The position numbers and the translations under genes are program-made. 64,000 bases of DNA from Sphaerolaimus hirsutus (taxonomy: Eukaryota > Nematoda > Chromadorea > Monhysterida > Sphaerolaimidae). This document shows, piece by piece, positions 10,434-20,136 of this stretch. Location: the NCBI GenBank assembly GCA_964036195.1, contig OZ038458.1, positions 15,141,832 through 15,205,831 on the forward strand. Reading direction: 5' to 3'. How positions within the stretch are numbered: the stretch's first letter is position 1; each line of letters starts with the position of its first letter. The notes beneath the pieces were generated by a model. It searched no databases. It was not told the origin of the DNA and saw nothing but the letters and a program-made list of their open reading frames with translations.

Positions 10434-13400
10434 ATGTCGGCGATTCTGCTCGGCAGTGGCGGCGATGGGCCGCTTCCGCAGCGAATGGAAGTCGGCAGCG
10501 ATGATGGTACGTTTTCACGTGCCACACGCAGCCGATTTTCTATTCAAACTCGATTCCGTAACGTCAATGGCACATTTTGGCACTGTGCCAAATGTACGCA
10601 ACCGTGTCCCCGAGCAGATGCGCCTGGGTCAAAACGCACGCGCGGCACGGATGGCGACGCGATTGGCCGCCGCAGACGCGACATGTCTGAGCTGGAGCGA
10701 CGGCTAGAGAGCCTCATAGTGCGCGTGGGTGAAAAGGTGTGTGATTAATTAAAGCTGCGTTTACACTGCGACTTGTGCCGACAATTCGAAAAGTGAAAAA
10801 GTTCCATAATTTTGGAATAAAGTTCCATATCTGCAAGAAAATGCAGTGAAGTATACTCACTAGTTAACTGCACTCACATGCCAATTTGCAGATAAATCGT
10901 CCATGTCGTTCCAGAGTTATAAGCATTTTAAAAATATTTAGATTTTCGATCCAAAAAAGCGAACCGACAAACGAAATATTTTTGAAATGCTTATAACTCT
11001 GGAACGACATGGACGATTTATCTGCAAATTGGCGTGTGAGTGCACTTAACTAGTGAGTATGCTTTACTGCATTTTCTTGCATATATGGCACTTTATTCCA
11101 AAATTATGGAACTTTTTCACTTTTTCAAATTGTCGGCACAAGTCGCAGTGTAAACGCAGCTTAAAGAAAGCAAGCAAGATATTGGTCGTCTAGATGTTGA
11201 CCCTCCGTGGGGTTGCATTGATAGATAGCTGTGCGTTTTGTGGGGGGTTACCCCCTTCTTACCGCTGTGGTGGCCGGTATACGATTTGTTTGATAAACAT
11301 TATTTGTGCCGCAGGCAACCACGTCGCTGGAGAAAAACATCGAAGGGCTAGCCAGCGTGCTGGAGGAAGACTTGGACACCTGCAAAGCGCATGTACAAAG
11401 AATTGTCGCCACTTGGTCTGTTTCTAGATAACCGCAGTATTCCTGTATTTTTTTACTGTGATGAAGCTTGTAGTTACAAACTATCCAATTTTTCAGTGTC
11501 GTGGACATTCCGCATAAAATGACGTTGTATTCTACGCTCGTGGGCCTTCTCAATGCCAAAAATCATGCGTTTGGCATGGAGGTAAATTTTTTGGAAATAC
11601 TGTTTGGCAAATGTCCAACCTATTTTCCTGCGCGCAGTTTATCGAGCTGATGATTCAACGTCTGCGTGAGCTGATGCGAAATAATCAGTATGATAAGGCT
11701 ATCGTTCTGGTCAGTTTTGTCAGTACGGTGACACGGCGACAATTTTGTCAGTTATGAAGTATGACTGGTGCTCGAGGGACACCATATATCCTTGTCCAAT
11801 CGTTGACACCTCGCACGCAGACCACCATGTTGTCGGACCTGTGCAACTGCCGCGTCGTGTCGCCGGCCAGTCTGATGCAGTTCCTCGAATCCTTCCTCGA
11901 CGTGGCCTCATCGGCGGCGACGAGCAGCGACGACAGCGCGCTGCCGCAGGTGCGCACTGACTGGTTCGCCTACGTGTTCCTGCACGCGCTGCCGTGGTGC
12001 GGCCGCACGCTTTCTAACTGGGCGGTCGGCGTGGCTGCCAAGGGCGAACCCGATCCTCTGCTCAGGTGCCACTCCCAGACCCTGTAAAGTGCCCTGTTAA
12101 ATGTCAAGGGTCATGCAAAGTGTCGAAAGTCACGTAAAATACCCTGCAAAATGGCAAACACGTTTGCCATTTGCAGGGCATTTTACATGACTTTTGACAC
12201 TTTGCATGACACTTGACATTTTACAGGGCATTTTGCAGGGTCCGGGACTGCCCCCAGGGCAATGGATGCACTGGGCGTTTATTTGGCGGAGAGGCGAAAG
12301 CTTCACGTGCCCATGCTCAGCGTGTGGACAAGTGAGTGCCCGGCGCCGCAGCACGACTACTTGGATTGCCTGTATAAGCAGGTGCGTACTTTTCTGCTGC
12401 CGTTAAAAAAACGATAGTTTCGATACTTGCATTAAAAAACACAAGCCATCCCTAGGGTTCAGACGGGACTGACTTTTCGGGATCGGGATTGGCTTTTTGT
12501 GATTTCGGGATAGGGTTCAAACGGGATTGACTTTTCGGGATCGGGATCGGGATTCACTTTTTGAGATTTCGGGATCGGGATCGGGATTGGGGTTTCGGGA
12601 TCGGGGTCGGGATTGTTTTTTTGGGATTTCGGGATCGGGATCGGGATTGGGGTCACGGGATCGGGATTGGGATTGGCATTTTTCCGGGATCGGGATTGGG
12701 TTCTAGGGATAGAGATTTTGGCCATTTTTCTGGCATTCACAGTGGTTCATAAAGGTCTCAAAACACTGTTGGATGCCAGAAAAGTGGCATAAAATTGACA
12801 CTGGGGGGTTTGCATCCACTTTTTTTGCATGCAAAAACGTCATTATTTCACTTTTAATAATTTCCACTAATTTTTCCAGGATCGGGATCCCGGACTTGGG
12901 AGTTTCTCGGGATCGGGATTTGAAAATTTTCGGGATCGGGATCGGGATTGGTATTTTTTGATTTCGGGATCGGGATCGGGATTGGGGTTTCGGGATCGGG
13001 ATCGGGACTGGTAAATCCCGGAATTTCACGGGATCGGGATCGGGATCCCGTTTGAACCCTATTTCGGGATAGGGATTTGTTTTTTTGAGATTTCGGGATC
13101 GGGATTGGTGTCTCGGGGTCGGGGTCGGGATTGGCATTTTTTCGGGATCGGGATTGGGATCTTTGGAAATGTTCTCATATTGAAGTATTTTCTCGCGACA
13201 ACGCGATTAACCGCGAAAATCGGTTTAAAAACATGCATGAATGCCAGAAAAGTGGCATAAATTGGTTATTAGAGGTTGCTGATTACATCGTCGATTAAAC
13301 ATTGCTGGAATACACTGTTCCAAAACAGCTGTTGCTGGCTTTCTGGCACTCCCATGGACTGCTGCATGACCATGTGGAGCCAAAATTTGAAAGGGCCGGT

Positions 13401-16400
13401 CTTGCTCTTCTGGTCGCCATCGAATTTTATCTGCTTGCTCGCCGCTGACGCTACGTGTCCCACACTCATGCGGTCGTTGGGTATGACTTGCTCGCTTAAT
13501 CGTGGTAACCCATCCCCTGGCGATAGCGCGTATTGTTCCATGTATGCAATCATTCGTTCTAATATTGACCCTTGCGGCAATGTTGCCAATCGGTCATCTG
13601 TTCCCCATCTCCATGGATCACCGGTTTGTGGGGTCATTGTGCTTTGGTTGCTCGCTAATGGAATGTTTGCTGTGGGGCTTGGGGATGGTTTGGGTATCGC
13701 CGCTGATTGTCCCTGCTGCATAGTCAAATTGGCCAGGTGCGTCAGTATTTGCTGCTGTTGTTGCGCTTGTTGCTGCATTACCGCTACCAGCGCCAAAATA
13801 TCTGACGATTTGGCATTGGCTTTTAGTTCATGTCGTGGGGTGGGGACATAAGCCGCGCGGTGTAGCGCCCCTGAGACTGGGCGGATTACTGGCGATGTGT
13901 CTTTGTCCGTGTCATCATCTGAATCCCCTTCGGGGTCTTCCATGGTGATGCTGGTATCTTTTGTTGTGCTGAAGTATTTTTCCGCCAATTTTAGCACTTT
14001 TTTTGCCAATACTTCGGTGCCGTCTTTCCACGGCGAGTTGAATTTTGGCCACTTGTCTTGGCGGTATTGGTTTAGCTCATTTCCGGTGTTCAAGAGGGAC
14101 CATCTGTCTGCCGCTTAAGTCCACTCGTTGATTTTTTGTGTGAGCTCAAGCTCTGTGTACGTGACCTGGCGGGCCTTTTTCCGCGGGTCAGTTTTCCCTG
14201 AGCTACCAGGGGCGTTCTCATCGGTGTCAGGCATCTTGTGCCTACCGGGCGCTCTTGTGGCGCGCTGCACACGTATTGGGTTTACGCTGCAGTGGATGTT
14301 TGTGCTGCTGCCAGCCGCACGGGTTCAGTTTACTTTTTTTATGCTGTACGATCACCATGTAACACACTGGGCAGCGCTAAGAGGCAGGCTCACCCAATGT
14401 GTTATCCAGCTGCGAGCCTCCAAAGAGCTCGCCAACACTGGCAAGATGAGAAGTGAGAAAAATAGAACGTTCGGGGTGCGATGTGACATTTATTTATATT
14501 AACTCACCGTCGCCTTGCGACACGTCCACTTGTTTTCATATCACTTCATTTTCTTGGTTTAACATGGCCCGAGGCCAACAAATAAACAGGCCAGAAATCT
14601 GGGCAAAAGAACTGAACTGATTCCACACAATAAATGGCCACTTATAAAGATTTGGTTGAAACATGAAGTTTAGAGGTTCAGAACATCACCCCAAAACCTA
14701 CTTAGAACAGAATACAAAATATGTAGAATAGAATAGGGTGTAAAATAGAAGTGTATAATAGAGTACAATCTAGTTATACAACACTACCTATCCCTAGCTG
14801 TGACTAATTTCTTTTTCCTGCTCGCAGGTGTGCAACATGCGGTCGTCCGGCTGGATCGAGACGCTGATCGCGCGGCATTATCTCGCCTTCGCCGACGTGA
14901 CTGCGGACGCGGTGGCGCACGCCATTCCCGCATTCGTGCCGCCGGCGCACACTGCAGACGCCGTGTACCCGCTGCCCGCTGTCGTGTTTCATTTGTTTTT
15001 GGAGACCCCTGAAACTGTGAGTAGGGAGGGGAAGACTTGTTTCTTGAGTTTGTTTTGTGTCATTCGATTTTTTGGGGGTTTTATCTCCTAATATTTTCAA
15101 AATAGAATAATGTATTGCAATATTGTAATTTGGATCGATTTCTAGTACACTTCCGGATGGGGTAAAATTACGCTGATCCTTCAAAAGCATCGAACGTATT
15201 CTACTGATTTAATCCTGCATGCCTGATGCATCGTGATGTTGTATTGCAGGAGGAACAGCCGTTGCCGCCTTACGATTCGGTCGATCGTTTCGTGGTTCAG
15301 CGTGAACTCGGTTGGATTATCGATGGCTATTACACTGAACGCAAGGAGTGGTAAGTGTTTTTCTGTTTGTCCGTTCACCTCTCCACTGGCACCTAGGGTG
15401 GCAAATGGTACAGCTTTGCGGTGCACGGTACGGCAAATTTTCGATTTTGCTGTAAGCGGTACGGTACAGTAAATCTTCAATTTTGCGGTAAACGGTACGG
15501 TACGGTAAATTGGGTACGGTACGGTACTTAAAATTCCGTACGTTACTGTGAATTCTGCCAGCCTACTATCACCTGCGGTGGTCCATTTCGACTTCTTCAT
15601 TTCCAACACAGCGCGAGCATCTTGCTAGCGTGGGGTCTGCTGCGGCCGCGCGTGCCCCTCAACTACGTGATTCTCGAAGTCGTATTCGGCCAGCTGTTCC
15701 ACCTGCCGCAGCCGGTGCACCTGCCCTTGTTCTACGGGTGCCTGCTGATCGAGCTGTGCAAGCTGCAGCCCAACACCATGCCGCAAGTGATGGCCATGGC
15801 CACCGAGTTGCTCTATGACCGGTTGGATTATATGCAGCCGGCAGCGTTTGATAGGTCAGTTTGTTTGGATTGTGTACATACTTTGGCAAATTGAAAATAG
15901 AGCAGTTGGAAGTTTTCTTTTTTGTCTATCTGTTATCATAGAGCCAATATTACAACGACTTCGCACCAAGCCAGTTGTACCAAACAGATCAAGCTTTCAG
16001 TAACCTGTTTTTTTTGTGTCAGTGGACACACTAGTTGACATAAAAAAATCGGGTTCAACTAGGGTTCAAACGGGACCAGTTTTTCGGACCGGGACCAGAA
16101 ATTTTCTAATGTCGGGACCGCGCCCGGAACTGGGTGGTCGGGACCGGAACTGGGACTGTTTTTTTTTTTCAATTGTCGGAACCGGGACTGGGGTGTCGGG
16201 ACCGGGACCGCCCCAGTCCCGACTTTTTGCCGAACCCGCAGTCCTGTTTAAACCCTAGTGTCAACTAAATTTTGATCAATTGTTTGATTTCAACTTTCCT
16301 ATGTGATAGAGCATATTAAATATTATATCGTGACACTTCATTTCCATTGTTTCTGTAAAGTGTGATGCTTTAAATTTTTTTGTGTTATTTAGTTGACATT

Positions 16401-19400
16401 CAGTTGACACTAATTTGCGATGTCAACTAGTGCGCGTGGATCCAATCAGTCAAACCCGCCATTCTCCGCAGGTTCGTCGACTGGCTGTCGTACCACCTGT
16501 CCAACTTCCAGTACCGCTGGACGTGGGACGAGTGGGCCGACTGCGCCCAGCTGCCCGCGCTCGCGCCCCGCCGCATGTTCGTCCAGGAGGTGCTGCAGAA
16601 GGTGATGCGACTCAGCTTCCACCATCGCGTGTGCGAGATCGTGCCCGAAGAGTATAAGGAGTTGCTGCCGTCCAAGCCGCAGCCTAACTTCAAGTATGCG
16701 CTAGAGGGCGCCGGTGAGTCGCGGGGGGGGGGGGGGGTGTTTTTTGCGGGACTTCGTTGGGTTGTATTCGTCTTTTATAGGAGTTTTTTTATAATACATT
16801 TGGAAATTTTATCTTCTACTAGAATTCCACCTCCGTGAATCGTTTGATTGAATATCATCATCGATAGGGTGGCAGAATTTACCGTACCGTACCGTACCGC
16901 ATTTTCGGAAAAATTACCGTACCGTACCGTACCGTTTACCGCACTTTTAGAAATTTACCGTACCGTACCGCGTCCCGCATTTTCCAAAATTTACCGTACC
17001 GTACCGTACCGCGAACCGCATTTTTCAGATTTACCGTACCGTACCGTTTACCGCAAAATTGAGGATTTACCGTACCGTACGGTTTACCGCAAAAGAGAAA
17101 ATTTACCGTACCGTACGGTTTACCGCAAGCCCGTACCGTCTGCCACCCTAATCATCGATACACTAAAATTTCGTCTACCGTGTCGGAGTGGTGTTAAGCG
17201 TCAAAAGATCAGATCTGAAAATACTACAAAGTAGGTTGTCAACTTTCCGTTTCCGTCTTTCCGCATGAAAATATATTCCCTTTTCACTTTCCGTTTTCCA
17301 GCAGCTGAAAGAAATTTTTACCTTTCCGTATTCCGTAAAAATTCTTTTTGACACCCTACTACAAAAATCAAAAAGTAGATTCTTTCCAACCCTATTCAAA
17401 TTAAGCAACCACAATCCACAGACACTCTTCCGGGCACGGCGCCAGCCAAAGAGTTCGTGGCGGCCGTGCGGCAGAAGTGCACCGCCGACGAGGCGCTCGA
17501 CGTGCTCCGTTCCGCCTGTCCGCGGGGCGAGACCGATGACGCCACTGCGGAGTACAGTCTGCTGGCTGTGGACGTGTGCACGCTGAGCTTGCTGCACTTG
17601 GGCAGCAAGACGTTCAGCCACTCGTTCGCCGCGCTCACCAAGTTGGTCGTGATGTCTTTTTGTGAATGTTTTCACACGCCTATGGTGTAACGGGCCCACA
17701 CATAGTTGACATCGCAAATTCGTGTCAACTCAATGTCAACTTAATAACATGAGAAATTTTTTTGAGAGCATTCCACTTGACAGAAACAAGGAGAATAAAG
17801 TGTTACCATATAAAAGTAACTATGCTCTATCACACAGGAAAGTTTAAATCATATAATTAACCATAATTTAGTTAGATTCAGTTGACACGAATTTTGATGT
17901 CAACTAGTGTGGGTGTGGGCCTAACGTGCAGGTCTTACTTGACACGTAGTCTCTTATTCTACCCGACCCTCCTGTTCACTCACAATTTCAATAATCTGAG
18001 TCACTGTCAAACGGTTTGATCACGTTGGCATTATTCCAACTCAGGTATCACTCGACTCTGCGGGCGCTCACATCTGGCAACGACGAGGCACAGCTGGTAG
18101 TGCTGCGATGTGTCTACGATTTGTGGTCGACGCACACGCAGATGGTCTGCGTGCTAGTCGATAAACTGCTCAAAATGCAGATAGTGGAGTGCGGTGCCGT
18201 TGTTAGGTTGGGTTCTGAGGACAATACCGCACCTTGTAAAGTGTCAAGTCATGTGATGCAATGCAATGTGATGTGATGCAAAATGTCATACAAATGTGTC
18301 AAACGTTATGCAAAATGTCAAAACTTATTTTTTCAATTATTTTTATTGTCATTTTACATGACATTAACATTACACTTTACAGGGTTCGGCATTTACACTT
18401 TACACCAGTAAGTTGCCGGAAAACGAAAAGCGAAAAGGAAAAAATTTGTCCTGCGGAAAACGCAAAGGTGACACCCTAGTCCTAAAGTGCAGTCGATTGA
18501 ATCGCGCCGCGCAGGTGGCTGTTCGACTCGTCGTCGGCGTCGATGCGCGACCAGCTGCTGCGCTCGTGGGTCTGGGAGATCGTCGAAGGCACGCTGGTCA
18601 AACTCGGCCGGCACATGGCCCGGCTAAGGCGCGAGCTGGCCGATGCCAAGGACAGATTGGTTGATGCGGAGGTAGGGATAGTCGATAATCTTGTTGTTTT
18701 TTGGAGCCATCGCTGGGAGAACCAGTTTGTTCAGCTGTTATTTTGCGAATAATAAAGTCCGTGTTTGATGAACAATTTGCGACACACTGGTTGAAATCCC
18801 AAATTTGTGTCAACTGAATGTCAACTAAATAACACAAAAAAATTTTTAAAGTATAACACTTCGAAGTATAAAAAAACAAGTGTCACTGTACAAAATTAAC
18901 CATGCTCTATCACATAGGAAAATTCAAATCACAAAATTAACCTAAATTTTATTGAATATAGTTGACACGAATTTTGATGTCAACTAGAGTATGTGGGCAA
19001 TTTCATAATCTATCAGTTCATTCCATTCCATCACTTATAATGAAAAACTCTTGAAAAACAGCCGTCACAAATATTCAAGCCTCACATTCCACCTGCTATT
19101 CGCGCACTCAGGCGTCCAACACTGACGCGTCCGATTTGCTGGGCGACGCGGGAGCCGCCGGCGACCAGGTGGCAGTACCGCACTTTGTAAAATGCTGTGT
19201 AAAATGTCAAATGTCATGCAAAGTGTCAAAACTCATGTAAAATGCCCAGTAAAAGTCATGTAAAACGCGTTTGTCATTTACCAAGACATTTTACATTACT
19301 TTTGACACTTTTCATGACATTTGGCATTTTACACGGCATTTTACACGGTGCGGGAGTGCCCCAGGCTGCAGCCGCGCCCATGGACGCCGAGGAGGGCGAG

Positions 19401-20136
19401 CGCGCCGAGGACGATGATGATGATGGCGCCGAGCAACAGAATGGCGTCGATGAGAAGCCCAAGCGGGATGGCGCTAAGGTTGTCAAGGAGAGTCGAGCCG
19501 CAGTTGATGATTGGGTGGATAAGTTGGCCGCGGCGGAGAATGTGCAGAGGAATTTGCTGTTGACATTGTTTCAGGTCGGTTAACTTGGACTTGTCTCGAT
19601 TGTTTACTGCTTGAGTAACTGCACACCTTTCCATGCTCAGAACTTGACTATTCTACTCACTGAGCACTTGCTGGACAGCGAGAAGGCGGGCACCGACTTC
19701 AACACGCACTGGTACAGATGGGTCATCGGCAGGATGCAGCACATGTTCATGGTGGTCTGTTGCACTTACTTATATTGGTGGCCCGCACACAAGTGTACCG
19801 TCGGAAGCTGGGAAACTCATAAATCTGTATTGAACTCATTTGAATTTACCACAATTTTTGATCGCCATCAACAGTAGTTGACAGATTCTTCATTGTGGTG
19901 AACTCAAATGTGAGCAAAACAGATTTATGAGTTTCTCAAATTTCGGTGGTGCGTTAGTGTGCGCAGGCACATTGTTTCATAGCATGAGAAAGACATTGAA
20001 AGAAAGTTTCACCTCTCTTCAGCAACCAGAGGAGGCTGCACGCGAAGTGTCCTCCCTCGAACAGTACCTGTTTACCAGCGATGTGGACCCTCATATTCTT
20101 GCAGTCTTTCGTCAATTCTGCGCGCTATACAGCTGA
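10434..20136 (+). CDS. NCBP1: Nuclear cap-binding protein subunit 1 (CBP80), 17 exons
   Basis: Exons: 10434-10736, 11315-11415, 11497-11581, 11638-11709, 11821-12065, 12258-12381, 14828-15016, 15250-15350, 15612-15854, 16472-16713, 17422-17641, 18045-18206, 18515-18671, 19112-19168, 19365-19574, 19641-19751, 20023-20136. All join in frame to about 911 aa (animal homologues are about 800). CBP80 is the large MIF4G-repeat subunit of the nuclear cap-binding complex; with CBP20 it binds capped RNA polymerase II transcripts and acts in splicing, export and decay. Diagnostic stretches: [103 protein letters not shown], and the C-terminal [19 protein letters not shown]. Introns 5 and 14 are F1 elements. 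The N-terminus is uncertain: a possible in-frame 111-base intron at 10507-10617 would give 874 aa. An acidic stretch (about residues 795-805) is lineage-specific. AATAAA lies at 20326. Confidence 0.95.
10753..11160. mobile_element. 408-bp MITE with long inverted repeats in NCBP1 intron 1
   Basis: The left arm starts AGCTGCGTTTACACTGCGAC and the right arm ends with its near-exact reverse complement; complementarity continues for over 150 bases per arm. TTAA stands at both borders (10749-10752 and 11161-11164). The junction can be read as a TTAA duplication (piggyBac type) or as TAA with the terminal A/T inside the element (Harbinger type). No coding capacity is present. Confidence 0.85.
12066..12257 (+). 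mobile_element. F1 introner forming the whole of NCBP1 intron 5
   Basis: The intron is one palindromic F1 element: it starts GTGCCACTCCCAGACCCTGT and ends GGGTCCGGGACTGCCCCCAG. Removing it joins exon 5 (..LL, codon AG|G) to exon 6 ([19 protein letters not shown]) exactly as in the CBP80 family. CAG flanks both sides (12063-12065 and 12255-12257), so the acceptor AG can be read as the duplicated target site. Confidence 0.9.
12450..13160. repeat. YAGGGT element(s) with CGGGAT arrays (F4a) in NCBP1 intron 6
   Basis: TAGGGTTCAGACGGGACTGA at the left and GATCCCGTTTGAACCCTATT near 13045-13065 form inverted ends. Dozens of CGGGATCGGGATTGGG units fill both flanks around an AT-rich centre (12720-12880). 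The array continues beyond the right end to about 13160, so two elements may be nested. A related copy lies at 35503-35915. Pro/Ser/Arg-rich reading frames across it are artefacts of the array. Confidence 0.7.
13269..14234 (-). pseudogene. Gag-like mobile-element ORF with one internal stop, antisense in NCBP1 intron 6
   Basis: On the minus strand an ATG at 14234 opens a frame ([20 protein letters not shown]) that meets a TAA at 14115-14117. It then continues in the same frame for 282 codons ([20 protein letters not shown] onward) to a stop at 13269. Visible features are an acidic stretch ([13 protein letters not shown]), a Gln-rich run ([10 protein letters not shown]) and a C-terminal part reading [20 protein letters not shown]. 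There is no zinc knuckle, protease or reverse transcriptase beside it. Length and composition suggest a retroelement gag or a TE-encoded accessory protein, but I do not recognise the family. It is antisense to NCBP1 inside a 2.4-kb intron and is clearly not host-conserved sequence. Confidence 0.5.
15393..15562. repeat. YAGGGT element with CGGTA arrays (F7), NCBP1 intron 8
   Basis: CTAGGGTGGCAAATGGTACA at the left is followed by GGTACGGTACGG-type units through to about 15560, inside the 261-base intron 15351-15611. The right end is degraded (TTCTGCCAGCCTA). A fuller copy lies at 16866-17150. Confidence 0.65.
16020..16440. repeat. F2 element with a nested F4b (CGGGACC) element, NCBP1 intron 9
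   Basis: The outer ends read GTGGACACACTAGTTGACAT and GATGTCAACTAGTGCGCGTG. Inside, 16060-16257 is bounded by TAGGGTTCAAACGGGACCAG and a degenerate GTTTAAACCCTA with CGGGACCGGGACC units between. This is direct evidence that F4b inserted into F2. The outer element ends about 30 bases before exon 10. Confidence 0.7.
16866..17150. repeat. YAGGGT element with ACCGT arrays (F7), NCBP1 intron 10
   Basis: It begins TAGGGTGGCAGAATTTACCG and ends CGTCTGCCACCCTAA. The interior consists of TACCGTACCGTACCG runs separated by short A/T stretches. A run of poor CGGAAA-like sequence (17225-17360, reverse orientation) follows and resembles family F6. Confidence 0.75.
17690..17930. repeat. F2 element in NCBP1 intron 11
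   Basis: Inverted ends GGGCCCACACATAGTTGACA and ATGTCAACTAGTGTGGGTGT bound GTGTCAACT repeats and an AT-rich centre. It lies inside the intron 17642-18044. A further F2 copy at about 18780-19000 lies in intron 13. Confidence 0.75.
18230..18480. repeat. Degenerate F1-like and F6-like pieces in NCBP1 intron 12
   Basis: From 18232 to about 18385 the sequence has the F1 style (CTTGTAAAGTGTCAAGTCATG ... CACTTTACAGGGTTCGG) but without clean termini. From about 18413 a short piece of CGGAAAACG units ends in GGTGACACCCTAG, the F6 terminus. Both appear to be old or partial insertions. Confidence 0.5.
19169..19364 (+). mobile_element. F1 introner forming the whole of NCBP1 intron 14
   Basis: The palindromic F1 element runs from donor (GACCAG|GTGGCAGTACCGCA) to acceptor (GGGAGTGCCCCAG|GCTGCA). 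The frame is phase 0 on both sides (..GAAGDQ | [10 protein letters not shown]..). CAG is present at 19166-19168 and 19362-19364. The insertion point is in the variable acidic region of the protein, and this copy is more diverged than the others. Confidence 0.85.
19789..19972. repeat. F3 palindromic element in NCBP1 intron 16
   Basis: GGGAAACTCATAAATCTGTA on the left mirrors ACAGATTTATGAGTTTCTCA on the right, with outer GTGTACCG and GTGTGCGCAGGCAC ends. The same family (ends ACTAGTTTTCACACGAAATT) recurs at about 39973-40172, 50540-50735 and 57600-58070. Confidence 0.65.

Noticed and set aside
12459-13137. Pro/Ser/Arg-rich minus-strand frames
   Set aside because: They are translations of the CGGGATCGGGAT array, as are the similar frames at 29232-29507, 54379-54837 and 56267-56599.
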